Below, one piece after another: positions 54,201 to 62,401 of a stretch of DNA of 64,000 nt. The notes beneath the pieces are model-generated. The model ran no database searches, was not told the origin of the DNA, and saw only the letters and a program-made list of their open reading frames with translations. Origin of the DNA: Zerene cesonia (lineage: Eukaryota; Arthropoda; Insecta; Lepidoptera; Pieridae); NCBI RefSeq assembly GCF_012273895.1, contig NC_052107.1:3038001-3102000 (forward strand), given 5' to 3'. Position 1 is the first letter of the stretch. Every line of letters begins with the position of its first letter. A program made the translations under genes and the position numbers.

Positions 54201-54516
54201 ATTGCACTGTGGATTGGCTTAAAATTACCGTAGTTAGGACCGCTGTACCGCTGGCGTTGGTCATTGGCCATATTCCTTTGCTTGTCATTAGCTTTTTTAC
54301 TTGTTTAGCGCTTCCCGGACATTATTTTGAGCCTAAATGCAAGCAGATTAATGTTAAATGTATGTTATATCCACTTTCCTACATAGACCTAACATCGAAT
54401 TCGTTATTAAATATGCCCTCTTATTTTTTAGATATTAATTATACATATTTTGATTAGGTACGATGCGCATATCATTGCACAGCACGTACAATAACACTAT
54501 GATGAGCAGTATCTGA
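42073..54516 (+). CDS. TkR99D-like (TRPR): Tachykinin-related peptide receptor (TkR99D-like GPCR), nine exons
   Basis: Class A GPCR predicted to bind tachykinin-related peptides at the plasma membrane and signal through G proteins. Joining 42073-42201, 45001-45154, 46777-46951, 50392-50547, 51177-51236, 52253-52403, 53036-53232, 53723-53862 and 54458-54516 gives 1221 nt: 406 residues plus TGA. Visible marks: N-glycosylation sequons at N12, N36 and N40; TM1 with N73; LSIAD with D101 in TM2; WPFG at 121-124; C128 and C208 for the TM3-ECL2 disulfide; DRY at 152-154; W178 in TM4; P238 in TM5; CWLP at 290-293; NPIIY at 331-335; C352/C353 as possible palmitoylation sites. The third-loop motif WGSKSIGECTQRQ matches the TkR99D type; from memory the natalisin receptor TkR86C has IGENTDRQ there. 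The start ATG has A at -3 and follows a splice acceptor. The last exon is the least certain part; the rest is very secure. Confidence 0.93.
42798..42985 (-). mobile_element. Complete non-autonomous Helitron (Lep1-type) in TRPR intron 1
   Basis: On the opposite strand it starts TCCTACTAATATTATAAATG and ends GCGGGGCGCATCTAG. It sits between a host A and T, the usual Helitron target. Confidence 0.87.
43468..43674 (-). mobile_element. Helitron-like element, second subtype, in TRPR intron 1
   Basis: Bounded by CTAG (43468-43471) and a TC-type start on the opposite strand (ATCACACTAATATCATAATG). It contains a perfect 20-bp palindrome GAACCTTGATATCAAGGTTC at 43490-43509. It resembles the 5895-6100 copy in its GTTTGTTTGGATG segment. 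Confidence 0.7.
44795..44940 (+). mobile_element. SINE family A remnant in TRPR intron 1
   Basis: Retains gatccctggtggagac, an A-rich linker, acaaagaaaattgaatag and cctactgggatgcgggac in the same order as 14630-14835, heavily diverged. Confidence 0.55.
45001..45154 (+). CDS. TRPR exon 2: TM1 and first intracellular loop (codons 44-95)
   Basis: The acceptor is tttgttttag at 45000 and the donor is G|GTAATT after 45154. The exon encodes a hydrophobic TM1 (about residues 56-82) with the class A GN-V motif (G72, N73), then the basic first loop KRMRSVTNYFL. It ends in phase 1; the split codon is completed as V95 by exon 3. Confidence 0.95.
45155..46776 (+). other. TRPR intron 2 (1622 nt)
   Basis: GT-AG and AT-rich; no repeat or RNA was recognised in it. 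Confidence 0.9.
46777..46951 (+). CDS. TRPR exon 3: TM2, ECL1, TM3 to the DRY arginine
   Basis: The acceptor is catttcag and the donor is a consensus GTGAGT at 46952. The exon carries NLSIAD (D101, sodium-site aspartate), SDWPFG, C128 and SVFTLMAISIDR. A split at the DRY arginine (CG|A) joins to exon 4. It reads as a strong tachykinin-receptor family block. Confidence 0.96.
47040..47282. mobile_element. Composite Helitron-like fragments, CTAG at both ends
   Basis: The left end reads CTAG followed by cttccgctagtggcttcgac-like text (- orientation 3' end). The right end reads gggcaaagccggggcggacc then GCTAG (+ orientation 3' end), with cagacagaccaacagactga between. Two opposite-facing 3' ends suggest nested or rearranged copies. 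Confidence 0.5.
48974..49050 (+). repeat. Gap-flanking 77-bp duplicate, left copy
   Basis: Identical to 50051-50127. Such exact end duplication around an N run is typical of two contigs that overlap but were not merged, rather than a biological repeat. Confidence 0.9.
49051..50050. other. Assembly gap (1000 N) in TRPR intron 3
   Basis: A run of 1000 N, so a placeholder length. The 77 bases immediately before it (48974-49050) are identical to the 77 immediately after (50051-50127). Open frames running through the N's are meaningless. Confidence 0.99.
50051..50127 (+). repeat. Gap-flanking 77-bp duplicate, right copy
   Basis: Identical to 48974-49050; begins at the first base after the N run. 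Confidence 0.9.
50392..50547 (+). CDS. TRPR exon 4: rest of DRY, ICL2, TM4, start of ECL2
   Basis: The acceptor is atttgttacag and the donor is AG|GTAATT. It begins with YVAIMSPLQPR, the second intracellular loop typical of tachykinin receptors, followed by TM4 with W178 and a short ECL2 start ending at the split R205. The preceding intron contains the 1000-N gap, but no frame is lost across it. Confidence 0.95.
50548..51176 (+). other. TRPR intron 4 (629 nt)
   Basis: GT-AG. Holds two adjacent hairpin-forming inverted repeats (50995-51060). Confidence 0.9.
50995..51060. repeat. Two adjacent perfect hairpins in TRPR intron 4
   Basis: Hairpin 1: ATTTTCGCAATTA (50995-51007) with TAATTGCGAAAAT (51018-51030). 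Hairpin 2 starts at the very next base: AAAATACGCTATCT (51031-51044), a 2-base loop, then AGATAGCGTATTTT (51047-51060). All arm bases pair. Confidence 0.95.
51177..51236 (+). CDS. TRPR exon 5: 60-nt exon for ECL2
   Basis: A very short exon between ttatag and TT|GTAAGT. It encodes RVCFPDWPDG and the approach to TM5. C208 is the partner expected for C128 and the VC-PDWPDG pattern is conserved in insect tachykinin receptors. Its length is a multiple of three, so skipping it would keep frame but delete the ECL2 cysteine. Confidence 0.93.
51345..51497 (-). mobile_element. 5'-truncated LINE fragment with 15-bp target-site duplication
   Basis: A poly(T) stretch at its left edge is the reverse of a poly(A) tail. 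The body reads, on the opposite strand, ggttttagtgggtagaaatc and ends at cctcctcgtta before the A-tail, like lepidopteran non-LTR 3'UTRs. The exact duplication TCACTGTGGTACCCT at 51330-51344 and 51498-51512 proves insertion. No coding sequence is left. Confidence 0.85.
51993..52130 (-). mobile_element. Interspersed repeat fragment beginning CTAG
   Basis: Reads CTAGCAAACCCGGCAAAAGC, then cagacctacccgatgtgtat and atttcataagaatcggttca, a familiar lepidopteran 3' repeat end in reverse. The right boundary is approximate. Confidence 0.6.
52253..52403 (+). CDS. TRPR exon 6: TM5 and third intracellular loop
   Basis: The acceptor is cggctttcag and the donor AGG|GTAATT. TM5 is YNVIFMLLTYFLPIMSMSY with P238, followed by the loop motif GIELWGSKSIGECTQRQ and the basic end KSKRR. 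The exon ends in phase 0. This loop gives the best subtype evidence (TkR99D rather than natalisin receptor). Confidence 0.95.
52404..53035 (+). other. TRPR intron 6 (632 nt)
   Basis: GT-AG and AT-rich; no feature recognised. Confidence 0.9.
53036..53232 (+). CDS. TRPR exon 7: TM6, ECL3, TM7
   Basis: The acceptor is actttcag and the donor AA|GTAAGT. It contains TM6 with CWLPF (290-294), ECL3, the strongly family-typical YWLAMSNSMYNPIIYCWMN and the NPIIY motif at 331-335. Confidence 0.96.
53233..53722 (+). other. TRPR intron 7 (490 nt)
   Basis: GTAAGT...ACAG. Carries the repeat fragment at 53601-53690 close to its acceptor. Confidence 0.9.
53601..53690 (+). repeat. Fragment of the repeat seen at 22505-22715
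   Basis: Shares gttga, gcgcttc-gcacgaatt, gccgactcg and ggaaa-cgccac-like wording with 22505-22600, diverged. It ends some 30 bases before TRPR exon 8. Confidence 0.5.
53723..53862 (+). CDS. TRPR exon 8: helix 8 and proximal C-tail
   Basis: The acceptor is ttgtttacag and the donor is A|GTACGT after 53862. It encodes FRRGFKQFFWCC (amphipathic helix 8 with a Cys pair), then a Ser/Arg-rich tail with MRSVSPSRKNGT, a plausible kinase/arrestin region. If the donor is not used, the frame reads on for 29 codons to TAA at 53949-53951. Confidence 0.88.
53863..54457 (+). other. TRPR intron 8 (595 nt, proposed)
   Basis: A|GTACGT...GATTAG. Retention would end the protein at TAA 53949-53951 with a different 19-codon-plus tail after NGTST. 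No repeat was recognised. Confidence 0.6.
54458..54516 (+). CDS. TRPR exon 9 (proposed): distal C-tail and stop
   Basis: The acceptor is tgattag at 54457. Joined to exon 8 it reads STMRISLHSTYNNTMMSSI and then TGA (54514-54516), a Ser/Thr-rich tail resembling a receptor C-terminus. Another acceptor at 54430-54431 (ttttttag) would add only eight residues before a stop at 54455-54457. Choice between these and read-through of exon 8 is inference. Confidence 0.62.
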
Positions 54517-54660
54517 CAGCGGCGCGGCACGTCCACTCGGCGTGGCGACCGCGGCGCCAATGAACGCCCCACAGCCACTCGCGTCAACGAAGAAAGAACG
54601 TGGATTTGACGAGCGAACCCCCCGCGCCCTGCGCCTACCCCTGAAGAACTATATGGGTAA
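54517..54660 (+). other. GC-rich segment just after the TRPR stop
   Basis: Strikingly GC-rich in AT-rich surroundings. In the receptor frame, 30 open codons (Arg/Thr-rich) follow the TGA before the next TGA at 54607-54609. One other + frame stays open from 54506 past 54660 with mostly G/C third positions. It may be 3'UTR, an alternative C-terminal coding segment, or a regulatory element. Confidence 0.5.
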
Positions 54661-54757
54661 TACGCATATTTTTTCATATTTTTTTAAAAGTACCCGCATA
54701 ATTAATTGTTAAATTACAATTGCGTTCTAGTCATTTAATCTATATATTTTACGTATA

Positions 54758-54763
54758 AATAAA
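54758..54763 (+). terminator. Candidate poly(A) signal for TRPR (proximal)
   Basis: An AATAAA hexamer 242 nt downstream of the proposed receptor stop, in AT-rich DNA without a clear GT-rich downstream element. Confidence 0.35.
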
Positions 54764-55560
54764 ATCGTAATACTCATATTTTGTATCTCGTTGATAAACG
54801 AATTGAATTATAAAATGAATTATATGAATAATATCTATGCTCTTGAAGATAACCTCACACTTAAGGCGTATTACGTCATGTAAAGTAAAGTATCGACCAA
54901 AATGATTACACTTTTAGTGCCAGTAAAGCAAAAAATACTTATATTTAAAGAATTATTAGAATCTTTCCTTTGAATTTAATAATCGTCATTCCATTTCCAC
55001 TCTGTAGAATGAGAACTACGCTGCTAGTATAAAAATTGATAATATAAAACTATTTAAATATGGATCGTAACAAAATCATCCTTGAAGACTTAATTCTACT
55101 AAAATATAATGGGTTATACATTGATACTTATGTATTATTGCATAATGTAATAATCATATGACTAGTTAATTTATATCGCATGTGCAAAAACATTCCTCAG
55201 ATGAAAGATAATTTTTTAAAAGGCGCTTGCGAGATCTTCAAATTTTAAACTATGATAATGTTTATAATTTCATCAGTCGTGTAAGATTTATTATAGTAGG
55301 TATTTAGGGGAAATGTCTACTGTCAAATAAAATATTTTATTGTTATTATAAAAATATGAATACCTACGTTTAAAAATATATCTAGATAAGTATATTGTCT
55401 ACATGTTTAAGTAAATGAACGTTAAATACGGTGTGTAAATATTAAGACTAAGTCCAAACTAAGTATTGTAAATATTAAATCTTCGTCTGAGCAAACCACC
55501 TAAGTAATTTGTTAGGTATGAATATTATTTATGCTTAAAATCAATGTATGTGATAATTAT

Positions 55561-55566
55561 AATAAA
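55561..55566 (+). terminator. Candidate poly(A) signal for TRPR (distal)
   Basis: An AATAAA hexamer lies about 1.0 kb after the proposed stop, followed by a T/GT-rich stretch (ccttgttttattgt) that suits a cleavage site near 55590. A nearer hexamer at 54758-54763 is an alternative. Which is used cannot be told from sequence. Confidence 0.45.
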
Positions 55567-56662
55567 TGTATTATAAACACAATAACCTTGTTTTATTGTA
55601 CACAAAGAAAGCTTTGGTTTCAATAATATTCTTTTATATAAGCACAAACAAATGGCCATTAAATTACCACAAAGAATATAAAATAGTTTCGAAATAGGTG
55701 GTCTCGTACACAGTTACGGGCCAGTAATGGTAGGGACCTTAAGTATAAGCAATAAACATTTCCTGCCCTTTAGATATTAGGCTCATGCCTTACAAAACGT
55801 CCATCACCGTAGACTAGCTCGTTACCGACACTCATTACGCCGTCAACAAACATACTAAGGCTTATTGTCTCGCATTTCCTAATAATAGAATTTAGACCAC
55901 TTATCTAGACGGTACCTAACCTAGTTGATGTAGGCATTTTGCTCATCAATCATCCTATCGAAAACTTGGGCTGAAGGTCTATGGTCTCATATGTTTTTAG
56001 AATTGAATTTATTTATAAGTTGCCTACTCGAGACGGACCATGTATTGGAACAATTTAGACCGGCGTAAATCGTATATATAAAGTTTAATAGGACTTTTTC
56101 TAATACTAATTTGATGCCCATTATGGATATATCATTATCCATCGTGACGTCATTAAGAATCAGTGATTATAAATTTTCTCGCATTAAAATTAAGACCACT
56201 TAAGTCACAAATGCTAATAGGTCCTTCATACTTAGGAAGCCCGGGTGTATTTTAATCCCGAAAATTTCAAGGTTTAATGTTACATTTCCCGATGTTTTCG
56301 GAATAAAAAATCCTTAAAAATTATATTAAAATGTTGATAGAAGATTCATTATATAGATGTTTTTAAAGTACACTTACTATAGAAACATTCTGAACCAAAT
56401 CTATTCTTTGTATTATTTTCTATTTAATTGTAAATTTCTACAGTCCGTTAGTTATTTTTATTAGAAGTTTATGTTTATTATATCCAGAAGTAGATGATTT
56501 GTTTTGTTCGTTTTGTTCGGTAAAAATATATAAAATATATGAAGTATTTATGTGTATATATTTGTGTGTTATAGTGAATTTTTTTCTAACAGGACTTAAT
56601 GTGTAACTAAATCTATTTATAATTTAATAGACCTTCTCTCTTGTAGAATGTTATGTTCTATT

Positions 56663-56748
56663 TAACTTTTAGTTTTATAGCATTCAAACAAATACTTTGA
56701 CGTTGACGTTGACGTTGGTTCGAATCCCGCCTCGTCATCAATTTTTTT
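56663..56748 (+). repeat. Relative of the tRNA-like dispersed element (36255-36420)
   Basis: Starts with the shared cttttagttttatagcatt and ends with the T-arm piece GGTTCGAATCCCGCC and cgtcatcaattttttt. Between them the tRNA-like 5' half is replaced by TTGACG repeated three times (56697-56714). The long inverted-repeat arms are absent. Confidence 0.7.
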
Positions 56749-58669
56749 ATTCTATAAAAAAGCTTCTTACGTTTTATTTTTTCTTAATTGATTTTTGCTT
56801 TTGAGTTTACAGAAGTTGTTTATTTATTAGGAAGGAACATGTGACTGACTCTTGAACTGTTCCTTTGGAGGTAAAAGTCCAGTACAGTTTATTAAAATTT
56901 AATGAAATAATAAGCAAGAAGAAAATTTTTGCATAATTACTCTCCGACTTTGCATTACCTATCAACAATCCGGGACAGTAGACAATTTTTTAAATTTCGG
57001 GACTAGAAAAAAATTAAAAATCTCACATAACCCGTCCTTACTATAATTTCATTATTGTATATTCGCATCATATTAATTTGCTTGTACCCTTTATTTAGTG
57101 CTCAATGTGACAGATCAGACAATCTATCGCAGAAATCAGAAATTGATTCGTCTCATGCCAACATTTGCGGATCTTTATCAATCACTCGCTGGCGGCTCAC
57201 CCCGACATGCCAATACGATATCTCACCTAACAATCTGAAATCCCAGAAAATGTCTAAAGGAGTTAAAACTTTTTCGTCTTTAAGCTAACTTTCATCTAAG
57301 TAAACTGAACAAACTTTCGTGAAGAAAACGTGTGGAATGAGTTAGAATGAAAGTTTAAAACGTGCTACAAAATATTCAGAACACACTTGTTGCAAACTTC
57401 TTGCAGTTTATTTACATTTTATCATAGGATAATGTCTTTTAAAACTTTGCCATAGTTGAGTTTTTCGACCTACACAAGTGCCAATAGACATAACATATAT
57501 TCTAGCCATAGCAGAGGACATAATTCTAATCTTTGCCGCAACAAAAAAGCAATTAGTGTAACCGAAAAGCAAAGATCTCACGCTTAAAGCCTTCATTGTT
57601 TAAACCTGTGACAAAAGATTCGAAACCGCACTTGGAAACAATGACTATTTAAATTGTTTCTAATTTAGAAATTCTAAAGGCCTTCTACAAAAAATATTGA
57701 AGCTCTTATAGACTTTGTTCACCGAATCGATAACATTTTCAGTCTTTCGCACTTCCTCAGGCATTCTCTATTACTTTGATAGTGTAGAAAATATTTATTT
57801 AACAATGGAGAACTCTTGAAGGGACGTTGCGTTATTTTTTTAGACAGACATACATAGGCAACTAAGTGGTTTTTATGTGAACTTTTTTTGTTTCACAGGG
57901 ACTCTCCCCTTTGGGCTTTGTCTGTAAAATATTTACAGTAGGGAGGGTTACAGATTGTGTGACACAGCGTGACATCTGAGAAAGAGAGGGTAGAAACTGG
58001 TAGTCCTCATTTCGTAAAACCATAAATCATTTATTCTTTCTTTCTTTTTATGGCTTATCTGCAGCAATTGACTTATCGATTATATACATAATTAAAATAT
58101 ATCTTTAGTAACATGAATTCAGAAATTAATAAACAAATTATAACAAATATTCCATTAAATGCATGAAGGTATGTTCTAATATTTGTTGTATTTTTATAAT
58201 AGTACCTTATCACAAAAGGTATGTTCTTTGAACCAATAAATCAAATATCCCCAAAGGCTATCTACACAGCTGAGGGGACCCGTACGGGTAACAGCTTGTA
58301 CGGTATAAATTTAACTGAGAATTTTTCGACGTACTCCCACTAATATGTATCGAAAATACACATTTCTGTGAAAAATCATTCATTGCTTAATGTGTACGTG
58401 TAATTGTTGGATCGTTTGAGCGATTCCATATCATAGAAGATGAAATAGTGTTTTTATTAGTTACATATTTTTAGATCTACAAATGAAACGCATGGAATGT
58501 TTATTTTTTTACGCTGGAGTGTTATATTGATGGATAAATACTTAGAGGATTTAGGATGCTAGCAATTGTCGATGTCCATTTGTTTTATTATCAAAACTAC
58601 GTGAATCATGCTAATCTATGTTTTTCTATATTCAGATAAAAAAATTGTGCATAATTGCTTCTAATCCTA
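56749..58669. other. No recognisable gene
   Basis: AT-rich intergenic DNA; short frames here have no domain-like pattern. Confidence 0.5.
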
Positions 58670-58865
58670 TCCTACTAATATTATAAATGCGGAAGTTTGT
58701 AAGGATGTGTGTGTGTTTCTCTTTCACGCAAAAACTTCTGAACCTATTGCCATGAAATTTGGTCCGTAGACAGCTGGACAACTGGAATAACATATAGGCA
58801 ACTTTTTATCCCGATATTCCTACGGGATACAGACTTACGCGGGTGAAACCGCGGGGCGCGGCTAG
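58670..58865 (+). mobile_element. Complete non-autonomous Helitron (Lep1-type)
   Basis: Starts TCCTACTAATATTATAAATG and ends GAAACCGCGGGGCGCGGCTAG, with a GC-rich hairpin just before CTAG. Inserted between host A (58669) and T (58866). It is the best-preserved of several copies; 196 bp, with no coding capacity. Confidence 0.9.
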
Positions 58866-58924
58866 TCTTTAGTGACACTCATGTGGGCAGCACAATATAA
58901 ATAACGATAATTTTAACTAACCCG

Positions 58925-59037
58925 ATCATCACGCTGGCCAAGTGCGGCTTGAAAAATGACACATGTCATGGAGTTTTTTGATTGTTAGTTATACATGTTT
59001 TTAGAAATATAAGCTGGCTAATTTCCTCAGGATGTTT
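58925..59037 (-). mobile_element. SINE family B fragment
   Basis: Matches the interior of family B in reverse (atcacgctggccaagtgcgg, then a diverged cctcaggatgtttttctt). Both ends are missing. Confidence 0.6.
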
Positions 59038-59230
59038 TTCTTGGCTCCATCGATTGGAGCAGTTGTAATCTATTTACATACAATAAAAAACTGTTTTTGC
59101 ACATTGAAAATATAAAAAAAAATGTGTCCGTTTGTTCTTACAAGGAACTACGGAACTACTGGATGTCTTTAAACGGTTTTTTTTTTGTTTTATAGTCATC
59201 GAGTACCTACCGCTGCTTTGTATGTATAAT

Positions 59231-59492
59231 CATCATCATCAACCCATGCATGTTCTCACAGCTGGGACACAGGCTTCCTACGAGGGTTCGGGCCAAATTC
59301 CACCACGCTGTCGCATGTCGTCGAACTTTTGATTCTTGGACCTGCCGGTTCTCTCACGAGGTTTTCCTTCACCGTTTCAAGCAGTGATGATGTTGATGAT
59401 AGTTTGAATAATCAATTTAATTCCTGCTTGCTCGCCCGGTCTCGAACCCATGTATCCTCGATTTTTAAGTCCGAGGTCCTCACCACTGAGCT
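59231..59492 (-). mobile_element. Near full-length SINE family B, - orientation
   Basis: Starts with (CAT)n, the reverse of the (GAT)n tail. It continues through gctgggacacaggcttccta and ctctcacgaggttttccttc to the reversed tRNA-like head (ggtctcgaacccatg B-box, caccactgagct A-box). A short internal deletion removes the tggccaagtgcgggttgg part. Confidence 0.82.
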
Positions 59493-59956
59493 CGTATATG
59501 AATAATAATGTTTTCATAATTAATGAGAATACTTGCTTCGAGATATTATTTCACCTGCGAGACACTGACATTGACAGTCCAATTAGCCCTCTTCAAAACA
59601 CAAGGTACTTAATATCTTAAAATCACTTCACTTTCTAATTAAATGTAATAGTAAATAAAATGTTCAGTCTTGGCTTAACTTAACAATTAATCATCCGTGT
59701 AGAACCAATTTTAAAGAAGAGAAGTTTTTTAAATTTGCAAAAGCAAAATTTCATATTTGTTTTAAAATATAAAAATACAACAATGCAAGCGAGTGTTTAT
59801 CCGAAACCCTTATGCTAAATACATATCGTCAGTACGTCTCAAATCTCGTTGAATAACCTGCATCTACAATTCAAATATATCTCTAATTCACTTAAATGAT
59901 AATTATGCAAATTCAGCATCTTGTATCTTTTTTATCATTACTGTTTTTATTATCTA

Positions 59957-60123
59957 CTAGCGGTCCGCCCCGACTTCGCCCGTAGTACATATATAGCGTA
60001 TAGCCTTCCTCTATATATGGGCTAACTAAAATTGAATGAATTTTTCAAGAGAGTGGCGAGTAGTTCCTGAGATAAGCGCGTTCAAACAAACAAACATACT
60101 TTTCTATTTTATAATATTATAGA
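59957..60123 (-). mobile_element. Helitron-like element, GGGGCGGACCGCTAG-ended family
   Basis: Begins CTAGCGGTCCGCCCCGACTT and ends (TC on the opposite strand) before a host T; flanked by A and T. Internal text includes gcgtatagccttcctctata and gtagttcctgagataagcgc, shared with common lepidopteran repeats. The same end appears at 47270-47282. Confidence 0.7.
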
Positions 60124-60246
60124 TTGTAAACGTTGTAAAGCTTACTAGGTATTGCAAGATAGTTGTTTGGATATGTTGTATTCAACACCTTATTCATAAT
60201 ATTTTTAGTCCCATGGAATTGTTACTCTTCGCTATTGCTGTATTAT

Positions 60247-61246
60247 NNNNNNNNNNNNNNNNNNNNNNNNNNNNNNNNNNNNNNNNNNNNNNNNNNNNNN
60301 NNNNNNNNNNNNNNNNNNNNNNNNNNNNNNNNNNNNNNNNNNNNNNNNNNNNNNNNNNNNNNNNNNNNNNNNNNNNNNNNNNNNNNNNNNNNNNNNNNNN
60401 NNNNNNNNNNNNNNNNNNNNNNNNNNNNNNNNNNNNNNNNNNNNNNNNNNNNNNNNNNNNNNNNNNNNNNNNNNNNNNNNNNNNNNNNNNNNNNNNNNNN
60501 NNNNNNNNNNNNNNNNNNNNNNNNNNNNNNNNNNNNNNNNNNNNNNNNNNNNNNNNNNNNNNNNNNNNNNNNNNNNNNNNNNNNNNNNNNNNNNNNNNNN
60601 NNNNNNNNNNNNNNNNNNNNNNNNNNNNNNNNNNNNNNNNNNNNNNNNNNNNNNNNNNNNNNNNNNNNNNNNNNNNNNNNNNNNNNNNNNNNNNNNNNNN
60701 NNNNNNNNNNNNNNNNNNNNNNNNNNNNNNNNNNNNNNNNNNNNNNNNNNNNNNNNNNNNNNNNNNNNNNNNNNNNNNNNNNNNNNNNNNNNNNNNNNNN
60801 NNNNNNNNNNNNNNNNNNNNNNNNNNNNNNNNNNNNNNNNNNNNNNNNNNNNNNNNNNNNNNNNNNNNNNNNNNNNNNNNNNNNNNNNNNNNNNNNNNNN
60901 NNNNNNNNNNNNNNNNNNNNNNNNNNNNNNNNNNNNNNNNNNNNNNNNNNNNNNNNNNNNNNNNNNNNNNNNNNNNNNNNNNNNNNNNNNNNNNNNNNNN
61001 NNNNNNNNNNNNNNNNNNNNNNNNNNNNNNNNNNNNNNNNNNNNNNNNNNNNNNNNNNNNNNNNNNNNNNNNNNNNNNNNNNNNNNNNNNNNNNNNNNNN
61101 NNNNNNNNNNNNNNNNNNNNNNNNNNNNNNNNNNNNNNNNNNNNNNNNNNNNNNNNNNNNNNNNNNNNNNNNNNNNNNNNNNNNNNNNNNNNNNNNNNNN
61201 NNNNNNNNNNNNNNNNNNNNNNNNNNNNNNNNNNNNNNNNNNNNNN
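60247..61246. other. Assembly gap (1000 N), intergenic
   Basis: A run of 1000 N. Unlike the first gap, its flanks (ending ...gctgtattat, starting acagattcg...) share no visible overlap, so real sequence is probably missing. Confidence 0.99.
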
Positions 61247-62195
61247 ACAGATTCGAAATTCAAATGTAATATTTTTTTATAATTAAGTGTAACAGTATTT
61301 ATGGCCAGACTAAGTATATATAAGGTAACATTTTTTACACATTCGTGTTTCATTTTAAAGAATAGAAAAGGGAATTCGTACCCAAGCCCTTCGCTTTACT
61401 GTGTCGACGCCGAAGACAACAACTCGTGATTTTTTCTCATATTTTATTTTAGTTTGCACAATTTTGATAAAAAATTTAATTTATATATTTGGTATCTACT
61501 GTCACACGAGTATATCTTGTTAAATCAATTATTTACTTCACAAATTATGTATTACTGAACGAAATATTTCCTCGGAGTACGAAGATGAAGTTTCTAAGTA
61601 AAATATGGAGAGGCCGCTGTAAGGAAGATTGAAAAACTTCTGCATGTCAAGACTAGATGAAAAGGTTCACTTTAAAAAAGAATTCTCCTTCGAATCGAAT
61701 TAAATTCGCAAAGACATTCGTATCTAGATTTAAATATTAAATTGCGGTACATACTGACCAGAAATGTTTAATAATATTTCAAAGGACTTGTAACAGGATC
61801 GAGATTCTCAAAGCGTCTTGACCGTAAAGTTGAACTGCCATAGGAATTCGTCGAAACATCGGCATCGCGATCTCAAATTCCTAACTGGAAACTAATACTT
61901 AGGTTTGTGTCTCGAGGGAGATATATAGTTAATATGTAATCAGTTCAAAGTGTATTTAGGACTGCATACGGAATCTGTAGAATAACAATTAGCAATCTTT
62001 ATGAGTTCCTAGGATTTTCATATTTTACGTAAATATTTAATATATAGGAAAAGTAAAAAATAATTTGAAAACAGCATAATTACACTTAGCCAGTCTCCTT
62101 CTTTCTCCACCTTTTTTTGTCTTTTTTTTTCTTCTTTTCTCTTTCTCCATCTGCTTTTTGATAACTTTTTTGCCACGATACTTCATTCAAACCTA
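61247..62195. other. Intergenic DNA before the DM9 gene 3' end
   Basis: AT-rich; contains a C/T-rich run (about 62095-62155, tttctccacctttttttgtc). No gene recognised. Confidence 0.5.
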
Positions 62196-62201
62196 TTTAT
62201 T
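62196..62201 (-). terminator. Candidate poly(A) signal for the DM9 gene
   Basis: TTTATT on the + strand reads AATAAA on the gene strand, about 115 nt beyond the stop codon, a normal distance for a short 3'UTR. Confidence 0.5.
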
Positions 62202-62314
62202 GTATAGTCAAACATGGGTCAAATTATTAGTGGGGCTGCATTAAGTTTTTTTAAAAGACAAAAAATATGTTCACAATATTACAATGTATTAAAAATAAAT
62301 GTATACAAAATGTT

Positions 62315-62401
62315 TTAAACTTCGCAAAGAATTTCGTAACGCTTGTACGAGATCTCTGAGCCACCAAATGAGATGTAACAACATTTGTGACTTGTGTGTA
62401 C
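62315..62401 (-). CDS. DM9 protein terminal exon
   Basis: An 87-nt exon after acceptor tttatttcag. It encodes VHTSHKCCYISFGGSE and ends YEILCEV followed by TAA (complement of 62315-62317), completing DM9 repeat 2 at its expected end. Confidence 0.92.
   Translation of the reverse strand, partial: VHTSHKCCYISFGGSEISYKRYEILCEV

Larger units (their letters stand above)
54661..56662. other. TRPR 3'UTR candidate and downstream intergenic DNA
   Basis: Contains the two candidate AATAAA sites (54758 and 55561); otherwise AT-rich without exons. Confidence 0.5.

Noticed and set aside
54435..54677. 80-codon - strand frame opposite receptor exon 9
   Set aside because: GC-rich DNA depletes stop codons in all frames; no family resemblance.
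60163..61353. Long open frames around 60163-61353
   Set aside because: Artefact of the second 1000-N gap.
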